From Pyrus communis (lineage: Eukaryota > Streptophyta > Magnoliopsida > Rosales > Rosaceae): DNA of 64,000 bases. The DNA is taken from contig NC_084817.1 in NCBI RefSeq assembly GCF_963583255.1, positions 14,948,121 through 15,012,120 of the forward strand. The letters are read 5' to 3'. Of the stretch, positions 33,392 to 45,132 are shown one piece after another. The translations under genes were made by a program, and so were the position numbers. The notes beneath the pieces were generated by a model. It worked only from the letters and a program-made list of their open reading frames with translations, made no database searches and was not told where the DNA came from. Each line of letters starts with the position of its first letter. Position 1 is the first letter of the stretch.

Positions 33392-36114
33392 ATTTCTATG
33401 TTTAATTTCAATACTCTTTGTTTTGTACGAATGAGGCATGGAAGAGAAGAGGGCCTAAACGTTCATACAATTCAAGTTTTAGTTGTTGGAATGTTTAGGT
33501 GTTTCTTTGATTCTCTTTGTTTTGTATCATAAGGAACTAAACCCCCCTTGGCTAGGGGGGGATTCGAAATAAATGTTTATGCTTGCATTTTGATTTGATT
33601 ACTTCTAATTGCGTTTCATAAGTTGTGGATTCAATTTGTTTAACCGTTTGATTGATAACTTATTTATGTATGTTTATTGAGAGTGCACGCTTAATTTTCA
33701 TGCATGAATATGACGCTAGAATATAAGTGAGTTTCACCTAATCGTTATGAACTTATATTCACAAGTAGTGGAGGTTGCTTATAAACAATCGCGTTAAATG
33801 AATTCTTGGCACGAGTTTCATGCTCATCATAGTAACGAATGCCTCGTCAACACTTATAGTTTTCATAATGCTTAATGATCTTTGATTGTATCTTTATTGT
33901 GCTGTTCACGTAAAGGACTTTTGGAGAATGTAGTGAATTGCGTTGCGCTAACCCATCCAATTCATTAACTTAAGGAAAACTTGACGGTTAATTTAAGCGG
34001 ACCTAATTGACCCGGGGTGATGAGTTTCATGGTTTATTGAAATGCAATTTGAAATCGTTTTATTATGCAAGTGTAACATGTATGGAGATGAACCCCTTAG
34101 CTATTCTATCATCCATTCATTCCATTTCATCAATTTCATATTTACATTCTGTTTTAATTTGTTCATTTAATTTAATTTCGTATAAACTTAAATCCCCCTT
34201 TACTTTATTGTGTAATTTAGTTAGAAATCAATTTAGTTTGTGTTTTTAAAGCATTTTGAGTCTTTGGTTTGTCCTAGTGTTTTAAAGTTTAGTTTTGCAT
34301 TCTTTGAGTCTAGTATAGTGTTTTATATTGTGTTTTTACGTTTTTGAGTCAAATCCAAGTGATTAACAATCCCTCCTAATCCCCGGTTAAGAACGATCCC
34401 TACTTATACATATACTACAATTTGACGAAAAGAGGGTTTAATTTGTGTGCGTATAAATCTCGCATCATTAATCAATTCATATTGCAAACATAAACATAGT
34501 TTCGAATCACCCCCTAGCCAAGGGGGTTTTAGTTCCTCATGGTACAAAACAAAGAGAATCAAAGAAACACCTAAACATTCCAACAACTCAAACTTGAATT
34601 GTATGAACGTTTAGGCCCTCTTCTCTTCCATTCCTCATTCGTACAAAACAAAGAGTATTGAAATTAAACATTGAAATCAAAGAAACACCTAAACATTCCA
34701 ACAACTCAAACTTGAATTGTATGAACGTTTAGGCACTCTTCTCTTCCTCTTCGTTGTAGCACAAGGTCTAAGGATAGTTTGATGGTGTGAATGGTTTGGG
34801 GAGTGGTGGAGGAATGGAAGAGGAGTGGTGGAAATGGAAGGATGGTGTTTGGATTGTATGGGAGAGCATGGCAAGGTGTTGTGGTTTGATGTCTACATTC
34901 TGAAAATGGAAGAGTTTGTGACTGAAATGTGTATGAATGAGTGTGAATGAGAATGAATGCAATGGATGCTTATTTATAGGTGAAATGGGGGGAACATGAC
35001 AGCTAGGAACTTGGTGGAAATCTGAAATGGTGATGGGAGATGCATGTGGCTGTTTTATGCATGTGATTAAAGGGTGGGAGTGCATGTGCTTTGACAGCTA
35101 GGATGAATTAATTAAAGGGAGTGCATGTGGCTTGGCTGCAAGGTGTGAATGATTATGAATGCATGTGCAATGTTTTGGGAGAAAATGGGACTGCATGTCA
35201 ATGATGGTGTTTGGTGCTGAAAATGAATGTGTTTGCATGTGAATTAAAGCTAGGGTGAATGATGATGAATGCATGTGGATTAAAGAGTGAATGGTGGCTG
35301 CAAAGTGAATGAATAATGAAATGGGAAAGCATGTGCAAGGTTTTGGTGTGAATGATTGAATGTGCATGTGGCTGCAATGGATTAGGAATCCTTCAATTTC
35401 GTCCATTCCTTTTCCTCCAAACATAAGCTATCCATTCCAAGTCCAATTTTGCTCCAAAATGCTCCAAAAGGCATCTTTTTGCTTCCTTAGCCATATGAAC
35501 CTAAAAACACACGAAAATGGCTTAAACTACTAAAACAACTATGAATTAACAATATAAATGCACGAAAACAAGCTAAGTAAGTCGCCTAAATATGCTCCTA
35601 TCAGGAAGGGTGCAGCGGAAGTGTATGGATGTGTAGGGAGGTGTATGGAGGCTTAGAATTGAGAATGGAGGTGCGGCACAAGGGTTTCTGAATAGCATAA
35701 GGGGTGGTACGAATTTTTGGCTGAATTTAAGTTTATATAGTCCTAGGGTTTAGTAGATTAGGGTTAGGCTTAACAGATTTAGTGGACTAGGGCCCTAGGG
35801 TTCGGCTATGATTAATCAAATCCACTTAGGAGGAGGTTTTGGGCCACATAGCTTTGTAAAAGGATTTGTATACCCAAATCCACAAGGATTAGGCCTTGGA
35901 AATCAGAATCCCAAAGGCATTGGGCCTAGGAAGGTGCGGCAGATTTAGGGGAGAGGGTTGCTTGGCTTGCAAGGCAAGGCAAAGCCTTCTAGAAAGGTTT
36001 GGGGCGCCACTTTTCTAGGGTTTCTAGAAAGAATAGGTTTCGTGGCAGATTTAGGCCTTCTAGAATAGGATGCTTCTAGAAATAGGTTCTAGAATTATCC
36101 ATTTAGGTCCCCTT

Positions 36115-36225
36115 GCAAATAGGATTAAGACATGATAAGGTTTGGATAGGATAAGATGAGATAAGGTTTGGATAATGTTTTGGATAATGTTGGATAAGGT
36201 TGGATAAGGTTTTGGATAATGTTTC
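36115..36225 (-). repeat. GGATAAGGTTT-type tandem repeat in L2
   Basis: About nine imperfect 11-15 bp units (GATAAGGTTTGGATA, GGATAATGTT). The same CTTATCC-type array occurs in LTR S7 at about 44123-44205. Confidence 0.75.
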
Positions 36226-37000
36226 CTCTTTTGAGCTCCCTCCTTATCCACTTTGTCCTTAGCTTAGTTCCTTCCTCTTCTTATCACATTTCCAACTTCT
36301 TGAAGTCAAAATTCGTCCATCCATGTTAGCCCATATGTAAGCTATCCACATAGTGTCCAAAATAGCTCCAAAATGCACCAAAATGCCCTTTCTTGATACT
36401 TTACCCTATAGGACCTACAAACACACGAAATTGAGTTGTAATACGACATTAACTAAGAAATAATAGCACAAATGCACAAGAATAAGCTAGTTAAGTCGCC
36501 TAATTATGCTCCTATCAAAGAGGAACCTTCTAGCTAGCATTCCATCCATATTTTCATCAAATTCATCTTTACAATCTGTTTTAATTACAATCTGTGCATT
36601 TTATTTAATTTCGTCAAAAACTAAATCCCCCTTTACTTTAGTGTCCAATTTAGTTAGAAAGTGTCTTAGTTTGTGTTTCTAGGTGTTTTGATTCAATTCA
36701 TCACCCAAATTCGTCCAAATTAGTGTAAGTGCTCAAAACTGCCCAGATTGTGTTTTTAAGGCAGTTTTGAGTGTTTTGGGGCTGTTTTGAGTCCTTTGGT
36801 TTGTTTTAGTGTTTTATTGTTTAGTTTTGCATTCTTTGAGTCTAGTTTAGTGTTTTAACTTTTGTTTTACGTTTTTGAGTCAGTTTTCAAGTGATTTAGC
36901 AATCCCTCCTAATCCCCGGTCTAGAACGATCCCTACTTATTCATATACTACAATTGTCAAAAGAGGGTTTTAATTTGTGTGCTTATATAATTTCACATCA

Positions 37001-37819
37001 CCTAGATTAGGACCATCCATACCTTTGTTCTTGAAGCATAGTAAGCATGACTAAAAATGAATTCCTTTTGAGTAATGTGTTGCAGAAAATAAGTGTGGGG
37101 GAAGGATTATTGATGTGAGTTTATGTGCCATAGGCACGGCTAGAAAAAAAAAGTTGTGGAAAGAAAAAAAAAAGTGAAAAAAAAAAAAAAAAGTAGTGAA
37201 AAGAGTTCCAAAGTATTGTTTGTTGAAGTAAGGGCCCAAAACAATGAATTAGGCCCTAAGAGTTGCTTGAATCTTCCCTATATGTCTAAAAGTTGAGTTC
37301 TGCATTCTAAGTGAATTCTAAGTCTTAATTTCATTGCTTTGCTTGCTATTGCTTAAAGAACTTTTGTTTATCCCTATCTTTCCTTGTTAGCCATTACCCC
37401 AAGCCCCGTTACAACCCTTGATTTCTATCTTGAGTGTTGTGCATTTCAATTTGTGGAGTTTGAATTTGGTATGAGCATATGGTGTCACTGGTTCTCGCAT
37501 CTAAGTAGTAGCATTCCATTCATGAGATCATATCTAAACATGTTTAATTACTCCAGAAATTGCTTTCTTTGCTATATCATATGTGAGTACTAGTCTTTCA
37601 TGTTTACATCAATCTTCTCACATATAAGTATTGTAGGGTGTGTAGTCAGAAAATCTGAGTGAAAATTGAGTGCATAACTAGTGAGGAATTGAGGGAACTC
37701 TCTAAGGCAAGTTACTACATTCAAAATGTGTTTTAATTGATTAAATGCGAGCTAGTGAATGGTGACTATGAGTAAGTATGTGCTCGAGGGGAAGGAAGAC
37801 TAAAAGCTATGTGAGTAAT
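37001..37819 (+). mobile_element. element X: 3' internal region remnant
   Basis: Similar to E3 from about 55078 onward: starts CCTAGATTAGGACC, then PPT-like AGTGTGGGGG at about 37092-37101, an A-rich tract (37144-37192), and ends at GTAAT where E2 inserted. No gene. GTAAT (37815-37819) is the expected left TSD of E2; its partner would lie beyond the window. Confidence 0.75.
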
Positions 37820-40019
37820 TGATAGGAGCATATTTAGGCGACTTAGTTGGCTTGTTCTTGTGCATTTACGTTGTTATTTCTTAGTTCTTTAAGTCTTTTA
37901 AGCCATTTTCGTATGTTTTCAGGTTCTAAGGGTTAAAGGAGCAAAGAAGTGCATTTTGGAGTCTTTTGGAGCACTTTTGGGCTAAAGATGGATAGCTTAT
38001 GCTTGGAGCCAAAGTGTTGGACGAAATTGAAGACCAAGTGAGCCTAGAATCGAAGGAAGAAGGAGGAATCAAGAATTGGAAACCAGTTTCCATTATTGGG
38101 AGTTTCCATTTGTGAAGGTGTCCATTTTTTAAGTTTCCAAATAATGTTGGTTGCCTAAATCACATGTTCTAGAAGCCCTAGACATGTCCTAAATTGTGCT
38201 GCACCTTACCTTCCTTTTCTCTCCCAAAATCTGCAAGATTATGTCACAATCCCTTTCTTAAAAGTCTTAGCCGCACCTATACATTCTCTTTCACACAAAA
38301 TCTGCAAGTTTAATTGCACTATCCCTTTCTTTTCCTCTCTTTGCCGCAAGACTTAGCCCTTTTCCCCTAATTCCTGATTTCAATTACCTATTCTAAAGGG
38401 ATTTAACTTAATTCCTGATTCTTAGAATGGATTTGGGGAATTAAACACTTACTTATTTCCTATGCAAGCCTTGCCGTGCACCTCCCTTGACCTTCCCTCT
38501 TCCTTGCCGTGCAAGGGAGATGATTCTTTCCTATTTCATTGCATTAAAACACATTCCTTTTGTGTTTAATCCCTTTGCCGCAACTTTTAGGTAGTTTCCT
38601 TCAAATTTCTGATTTGATTTCCTATTTCTAAAAGCTTATGACTTAAATTCTGATTACCTAAATAACCTAGGGTTTTAATTCCTGAAATCCTATTAATAAA
38701 CCTCCTTGTTACAACCACAGGGGATTCATTCATTCACCATTCACGCCAGAAATTCATCCCTTCCCTCTAACACATCCATACTTCACCATTCTCCATATTT
38801 TCTGCCCAAAACCAACCCTTGCCGTCCCCTACATCCATACCAAACCTAAATCCATCATTCCAAATCATCCATAACCCCCTAAACTCACCAAAACCCTTGT
38901 GCCGCAGCAATTAGGAGAGGAAGGAGGCCTTGAACGTTTCATGCTTGCATATTGGAGCGTTCTTAGGTGTACTTCGTTCTTGTTTTCAATGTTTACTTTG
39001 TTATTACTTTCTGAGTTTGCTGTAATCATGAGTGGCTAAACCCCTAATTAGTTAGGGGAAAGTTTGAAGCCATGAACATGTTTGAGATATGAATTGATTT
39101 CTTCCAATTGTGATTTGTTAAGTTGTGATTGCAATTCAATTATCTGTTTTATTCAAAACTTGTTCTTGTATGTTGATTAAGGATGCATACTTAGTTTTCA
39201 TGCATGAACTTGATGCTAGTTTATAAACGAGTTTCACCTAATCGTCACAAGTTTATAAACATGAGTAGTGAAGGTTGCTAGTCACAACCGCGTTAATTGA
39301 ATTCTTGGCAAGAGTATCATGCATTCATAGTTACAATTGCCTCATCAACACTTATGATTCTCATAGAGCATAATGATCTCTCACTGTATCTCTTCTATGC
39401 ATTCATGTTGAGGACCGTTGGAGAATAATTTGAATTGTCGCATGCATCATCCAATTCAATGACATAAGGAAATCTGAAGGTTAATTAGTGCATCACGGTT
39501 AACTTGGGGTGTTGAGCATCATAATTAGTGAAAAGCAATTGGAAAGTCGATTCATATACAAATGTGTCATGTGTGGAGAATGGACCTCTAACTAATCCAT
39601 CCATCGTCTTGTTTCCAAAATTCGTTTTACAATCTGCCTAGTTTTATAACTTGTTTTGTTATTTCAATTTTCGTCAAATCAAAACCCCCCTTTACTTTCT
39701 TGTTCTATAGTGTTTAGAATCTGTTTAGTTTGTGTTTTAAAGTGTTTTGAATCAACCTAGAATCTTAAATTCGTCCAAAATTGTGTTTAAGGTCAGAAAC
39801 TGCCTAGTTAGTGTTTTTAGGCAGTTTTGAGTCTTTTGAACTTGTTTTGAGTCCTTTGAGTCTTTGTGAACGTTTTCAACTTTGTTTTTATGTTTTTGAG
39901 TCAGTTTAGAGGTTTTAGCAAGCCCTCCTAATCCCCAGTCTAGAACGATCCCTACTTGCATCCTTACTACAATTTGACAACAAGAGGGTTAATTTGTGTG
40001 CTTAACTATTTTCGCATCA
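37820..40019 (+). repeat. 5' LTR of E2
   Basis: 2,200 bp, TGATAGGAGCATATTTAGG...TTCGCATCA. Divergent from E1 in U3: fewer CATGCA hexamers and CCTTGCCGTG-type motifs near 38470-38520. It keeps both hairpins in altered form: 38928-38967 (GAACG/CGTTC inner stem) and 39041-39058. U5 CTAATCCCC is at 39928-39936. Confidence 0.9.
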
Positions 40020-40024
40020 AATTT

Positions 40025-40062
40025 TGGCGCCGTTGCCGGGGATTAGCAACTTTGCTAATCCC
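40025..40062 (+). promoter_or_regulatory. PBS of E2 and overlapping hairpin
   Basis: PBS TGGCGCCGTTGCCGGGGA at 40025-40042 (tRNA-Asp type). Hairpin GGGATTAGCA/TGCTAATCCC at 40039-40062, identical to E1 and E3 although the LTRs differ. Confidence 0.9.
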
Positions 40063-40147
40063 TCGTTATTTCTTTTTATTTATTTTTGGTTTGTTTTCTA
40101 TCTTAGTTACTGATTTGTTTGTTTCATTGTTTTTAGGGTACTAGTGT

Positions 40148-41647
40148 ATGACTCGAAGTTCCCAACCTGTTCATAAGAATATTTTGGACTTTGACGACGA
40201 TTTTGAGCGGACCTTGAGGAAGCAGAAGAATCAACAAAATCCTAACCCACCGTCTTCTAGCTTTACATCTGAGTTTGACGAAGGAGGTGAGGAAGGAGAG
40301 GCCACGACACAGTTTGTGGATGAAGTACAAACCATGGCCATGGACAATCGAACCATCAAAGAGCTCTCTGCCTCAGGCATAGACAATGTCGTTCCTTTAT
40401 GCATACAATACCCCGCGGCGGCTCAAGGTAAGATGGACGAATTTGAACTTAAGTCTAGTTTATTACATCATATTCCGAAATTCCATGGGCTATCCATGGA
40501 AGATCCTAACAAACATCTTAAGGAATTTGAAGTAGTTTGCTCAAGTATGACACCCATTAACGTGGATGGGAGTATTTTGAAGATGAAGGCCTTTCCATTT
40601 TCTCTCGTGGACAAGGCCAAAGATTGGTTATATGAATTGGCCCCCGGAACTGTTAATTCTTGGGAAAGTATGAAACGTGCATTCTTAGAGGAATTCTTTC
40701 CCACAGCAAAGATCATTCTCTTGAGGAAACGAATTAGTGGCATCCAACAAAATCAAGGTGAGTCGTTTCCATCTTATTATGAACGTTTTAAATCACTTGT
40801 TGCTTCATGTCCACAGCATCAAATGAAGGAAGAGTTGCTCCTTCAATATTTCTATGAAGGCCTTCTACTGATCGAACGTCAAATGCTAGATGCCTTGGCG
40901 GGAGGAGCTTTGGTAGATAAAACACCCATGGCAGCCAAGACACTCATTGCAACCCGTGCATTGAATGCACAACAATACGAAGGCGTGGGACAAAAGGATA
41001 ACCCACGGCCACAAGTGAATGAGGTAAGTTCTTCATCCGATATTCAATCTCAATTAGCTAATCTTACTTCTATTGTGTCTCAGATGGCCGAAGGTATGAA
41101 GATCCAAGGACCAATGATGTGTGGAGTATGTTCTATTCAAGGACATGTTTCTGACAAGTGTCCTCAACTTATTGAGAATGGTGGATGGGAGATCGCGAAT
41201 GCAATTGGATTTCAAAGCCAAAACCAACCAAGGAACGATCCGTATTCTAACACCTATAATCCAGGTTGGAGAGACCACCCAAACTTCAAGTGGAGGGAGC
41301 CACAACAACCCAAACCACAAGGAGGCTTTAGGCAACAACCTCCGGGCTTCTACAACAAGCCATACGCACCCACACAAGCACCTCCACAATCTGCCCAAAC
41401 AAGTTCAGGTAACACTTTAGACAATGATACACTTCTTAAATTACTAACTAACTTGTCTCAGGGGCAAGAAAATCAAGCCAAGGCAATGCAAAACAATGAC
41501 AAAAGGGTGGATCATTTGGAGAAACAAATTGGGCAGATTGCAGATTTTGTAGGGAAATTTCGAGACCAAGGCCAACTCCCTAGTTCTACCATTCCAAATC
41601 CAAAAGGAGGGTTCGAAAGTGCAAAAGCCATAGTGTTGAGAAGTTGA
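40148..41647 (+). CDS. gag: Gag polyprotein of E2 (499 aa to an in-frame stop)
   Basis: Starts MTRSSQP shortly after the leader, as in E3. The acidic N-terminus is followed by a retrotransposon gag domain, about residues 100-275 (KHLKEFEVVCSSM, AKDWLYELAPGTV, SWESMKRAFLEEFFP, RKRISGIQQ, ESFPSYYERFKSLVASCP). The zinc knuckle CX2CX4HX4C has C325, C328, H333 and C338. A Gln/Pro-rich part and a coiled-coil-like segment (about 455-475) follow. It forms the particle shell and binds RNA. The TGA at 41645-41647 stands where E3 has a Gly codon in LRSGK, and the same frame stays open to 42088. So this stop is probably a mutation in a longer gag-pro-pol frame, though a leaky stop cannot be excluded. Confidence 0.85.
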   Translation: MTRSSQPVHKNILDFDDDFERTLRKQKNQQNPNPPSSSFTSEFDEGGEEGEATTQFVDEVQTMAMDNRTIKELSASGIDNVVPLCIQYPAAAQGKMDEFELKSSLLHHIPKFHGLSMEDPNKHLKEFEVVCSSMTPINVDGSILKMKAFPFSLVDKAKDWLYELAPGTVNSWESMKRAFLEEFFPTAKIILLRKRISGIQQNQGESFPSYYERFKSLVASCPQHQMKEELLLQYFYEGLLLIERQMLDALAGGALVDKTPMAAKTLIATRALNAQQYEGVGQKDNPRPQVNEVSSSSDIQSQLANLTSIVSQMAEGMKIQGPMMCGVCSIQGHVSDKCPQLIENGGWEIANAIGFQSQNQPRNDPYSNTYNPGWRDHPNFKWREPQQPKPQGGFRQQPPGFYNKPYAPTQAPPQSAQTSSGNTLDNDTLLKLLTNLSQGQENQAKAMQNNDKRVDHLEKQIGQIADFVGKFRDQGQLPSSTIPNPKGGFESAKAIVLRS

Positions 41648-43825
41648 AAAGAAGTTGGGGCAGGTTCTTCATCAAAAACAGGTCACAAAGAGGATGAAAA
41701 ACTGCATTTTGAAGAGGGGGAAGCAACCAAACCCACGGCAAGGGTGGAACTCCCTTTGCCGCCAGTTTCTAATGACCCTAAACCATCCAATCTGTCCAAT
41801 AAAGGTAAGAATGTGTCAAATTCAGTTCCTACTAATGATTTTCCTTCGAATGTTCCTTTTCCTAGTAGGTTCATGCAAAGGAAGAAGGAGGAAGCTGAAA
41901 AAGACATTCTTGAGACATTTAGGAAAGTTCAAGTTAACATACCCCTTTTGGATGCAATCAAGCAAGTTCCACGCTATGCCAAGTTTTTGAAGGAGTTGTG
42001 CACCACTAGGAAGAGGATTTCGACCAAGGAGGTTGTCAAGGTAAGTGAAAATGTCTCCGCCATCTTGCAACGAAAACTACCCCCAAAATGAAAAATCCAG
42101 GTAGTTTTACAATTCCTTGTGTCATTGGTAATATTCGCTTTGAATCTGCCATGCTAGACTTAGGTGCCTCTATAAATGTTATGCCATACTCAATTTATGC
42201 ATCTATGAATTTAGGAGCGTTGAAAAATGATGGTGTAATCATACAATTGGCCGATATATCTAACGCCTATCCAAAGGGAGTTTTGGAAGATGTTTTAGTG
42301 CAGGTTAATCATTTAATCTTCCCAGCGGATTTCTATGTTCTTGACATGGATGAATCGGATCATGCCACTTTATTACCCATTCTCCTTGGAAGGCCATTCA
42401 TGAAAACGGCCCGGACCAAGATTGACGTGTTTAACGGAACTTTGTCCATGGAATTTGATGGGGAAGTTATTAATTTCAATCTTTCTGATTTTATTAAGTA
42501 CCCTAGTGAGGACCATTCATGTTTCTCTATTGATATAATTGATTCTTTGGCGCAGGGATATCTTGACGATTTGAATGACGATGCGCTTGAAAAAGCCATT
42601 ACAAGAGGCATGGAACACAACAACGAGGAGGTAACACCTAGGTTAACCCACGACACACCTAGAGCACACTATGCCGTGCCTCCTAGTGAGGAAGTTAGGG
42701 AGATGGTTGCTGCCCTTGAGTTGTTGCCTACGCATGATGGTAAGTTTCCTAATCGTGAGTCAATTCCTATTTCGACTAACAAGTTGCTTCCGTCCATCAT
42801 TCAGGCACCCGTCCTCGAACTAAAACCATTACCAAGCCATTTGAAGTACATTTTCTTGGGAGAAAATGAGACCCTACCTGCCATTATCTCCTCATCCCTT
42901 ACGGCCCAAGAAGAGGAGAAACTAGTCCACGTCTTGAAAGAATTCAAATCTGCCCTAGGATGGACATTGGCCGATATCAAAGGTATAAGCCCTACAACGT
43001 GCATGCATCACATATTTCTTGAGGAGGGGGCCAAACCAACTAGAGAGGCTCAACGCCGTCTTAACCCTCCGATGATGGAAGTTGTGAAGAAGGAGATAAT
43101 CAAACTTCTAGATTGTGGAGTCATCTATCCAATCTCGGATAGTAAGTGGGATTCACCCGTGCAATGCGTTCCAAAGAAGTCTGGAGTGACTGTGGTTGCA
43201 AATGCCGAGAATGAGCTTGTTCCTATGCGCATTCAAACTGGTTGGAGGGTGTGCATCGACTATAGGAAGCTAAATGCCACCACAAGGAATGACCACTTCC
43301 CATTGCCGTTCATTGACCAAATGCTTGAAAGGTTAGCGGGTTATGCTTTCTATTGTTTTCTTGATGGTTACTCTGGTTATAATCAAATTGTCATAGCACC
43401 CGAGGACCAAGAAAAAACAACTTTCACATGCCCTTTTGGTACATTTGCATATCGTCGCATGCCTTTTGGTTTATGTAATGCACCTGCCACATTTCAAAGA
43501 TGCATGATGAGCATATCGTCGCATGCCTTTTGGTAATTCTTTTGATGGTTGCTTGCATAATCTTAGTTTGATTCTAAAACGTTGTGTTGAAACTAACCTT
43601 GTTCTTAATTGGGAAAAGTGTCATTTCATGGTTAAACAAGGCATTGTTTTAGGTCATATCATCTCTGAAAACGGCATTGAAGTTGATAAATCCAAAATAG
43701 ATCTTGTACGTCACTTACCCTCTCCAACTTCGGTTAGAGAGGTTCATTCTTTTCTTGGCCATGCAGGATTCTATCGTAGGTTTATCAAAGATTTCTCAAA
43801 AGTTGCACAACCGCTTTGCTGTCTC
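41648..43825 (+). pseudogene. pol: E2 protease and N-terminal RT, broken
   Basis: The linker before protease (NVPFPSRF, FLKELCTTRKR) stays in the gag frame to a TGA at 42089-42091. A 1-nt loss there, compared with E3, shifts the frame to the 42088-43536 ORF. That ORF has a retropepsin with LDLGASIN at its residues about 23-30 and an RT with WRVCIDYRKLN (386-396), FLDGYSGYNQI (first catalytic Asp about 426) and MPFGLCNAPATFQRC (458 on). It then breaks: a 24-bp sequence from 43447-43470 is repeated at 43511-43534 in place of the segment with the Asp-Asp catalytic box. Another frame (43523-43825) continues through LNWEKCHFMV, LGHIIS and FLGHAGFYRRFI, to the S7 insertion at 43826. The product cannot be active. 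Confidence 0.88.
43447..43534 (+). repeat. 24-bp direct repeat replacing the RT catalytic box
   Basis: Copies at 43447-43470 and 43511-43534 are identical over 24 bp and not beyond. Entry shares GCAT and exit shares TTTTGGT-like sequence, typical of template switching. Confidence 0.85.
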
Positions 43826-45132
43826 TGATAGGAGCATATTTAGGCGACTTACTTAGCTTGGTTTCTTGCATTTATGTTATTAATTCATAGTTGTTTTAGT
43901 CTTTTAAAGTATTTTCGTGTGTTTTTAGGTTCTAATGGCAAAGGGAGCAATAAAGTGCATTTTGAGGCTATTTGGAGCATTTTTGGGCATGGATTAGATA
44001 GCTTAACCATGGAGCAAAGAGGATGGACGAAATTGAAGACTAGAAGAGTTAGGAAAGGCTACAAATCTGGTGGAAGAAGTCCTAATACAATGAAGATAAG
44101 GAAGAAGCAAGAAACAAGGAACCTTATCCAACCTTAACTTATCCTATCCTAGAAACCTTATCCTATCCTATCTCTAACATTATCCTATTCTATACTATCC
44201 AAATCAGGTGGGGGCTTAAACCTAGCTAATTAGGGGGAATCAATTACACATTTAAACACCTAATTCAGTTCTAGAACACTTATCCATACCAATGCCGCAA
44301 GAAACCCCTCCTAGTAGGTTTAGGAATTGAAAACATTTTCCTACTCTTATATCACATGTCCTAGGCCCTTTAGGTTTAGGAATCTACCCTAAACCTTTTA
44401 TTCTATAAACCTTATCTCATCCCTACATGTGTGCCGCACCTTCCCTTCTAGAATCCCTAAATCCTAGCTGAAATTCCTATTCCAAATCCCACTTGATTTC
44501 TGCCTTGAGTTAACCTTTTTCCAATGGGATTAGGCAATCCTTTTCCTTCACTAAGTGTGCCAAACTAGCCTATATAAACTCCTTTGCCGTGCCATTTAAT
44601 CACCACCACCCTTCACACAACAATCATTCGTTCATAAACACAACCATCCTTTGCCGTGACCTTACAACCGCCCATCCATCATTCCCCTACTTCCACACCT
44701 CCATCCCAACCTCCATACACCACCATAGACCCTTTGCCGTGACTTAGCAAGGAGGGGGAGAAGGAAGACCAAGCCTTAGGCGTTTGTGCATTCAAGTTGG
44801 AGTGTTGGACGTTTCTAGGTGTAATCTATCCTTTATTGTTAATGTTTAAATCTATGTTGCTTTGTTTTGTCATGAACATGAGAGGCTAAACTCGTTTTAG
44901 CCTAGGGATGCTTTGAAACCATGATTACATTTATAATATGAGTTGATTAAGTCCAGTTGTGATTTCATAAATTGTGAACGCAATTTACTTAACCGTTTGA
45001 CGGATAACTTATTCTTGTATGTTTATTAGGGAGGCCTACTTAATTTGCATGCTTGAATTTGGGGCTAGAATATTAGGGTGTTTCACATAATCATCACAAA
45101 CTAATGTTCACAAGTAGTTAAGGTTGTTTTCA

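Larger units (their letters stand above)
27519..34467 (+). repeat. solo LTR P4, interrupted
   Basis: Own segments: 27519-28102, 30445-30974 and 33397-34467. Perfect TSD TTAAT (27514-27518, 34468-34472). Inserted in L3; host of M5 and P6. The M5 break is confirmed by the uninterrupted sequence at 50984-51005 in S8. Hairpins at 30914-30959 and 33454-33499. Confidence 0.9.
26547..35603 (-). repeat. solo LTR L3, interrupted
   Basis: Own segments: 26547-27518 and 34473-35603. Ends TGATGCGTGA / CTCCTATCA. TSD TGAAG (26542-26546) versus GGAAG (35604-35608), one mismatch. Inserted in L2 in the same orientation; host of P4. Hairpins at 34570-34615 and 34688-34733. Confidence 0.82.
23331..36517 (-). 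repeat. solo LTR L2, interrupted
   Basis: Own segments: 23331-23882, 25864-26546 and 35609-36517. Ends TGATGTGA / CTCCTATCA. TSD GAGAG (23326-23330) versus AAGAG (36518-36522), one mismatch. Host of S1 and L3. Divergent from the other LTRs in its middle part, so an older subfamily. Confidence 0.8.
21058..37000 (+). repeat. outer 3' LTR, expanded by nested solo LTRs
   Basis: Own sequence: 21058-23330 and 36523-37000. It starts TGATAGGAG after a PPT and ends TTTCACATCA. TATA at 22085-22092 and hairpin at 22298-22343. It carries a duplicated R/U5-like part (about 22380-22690 and 22775-23070), the second copy from a more divergent subfamily. Solo LTR L2 is inserted at 23331. Bases 37001-37005 (CCTAG) have no TSD partner on the left, in keeping with the rearranged left side. 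Confidence 0.8.

Noticed and set aside
14531..37000. A single large element bounded by the opposed LTRs at 14531 and 37000
   Set aside because: The LTRs are in opposite orientation and the flanks GAGAC and CCTAG do not match, so it is a rearranged composite and not one transposition unit.
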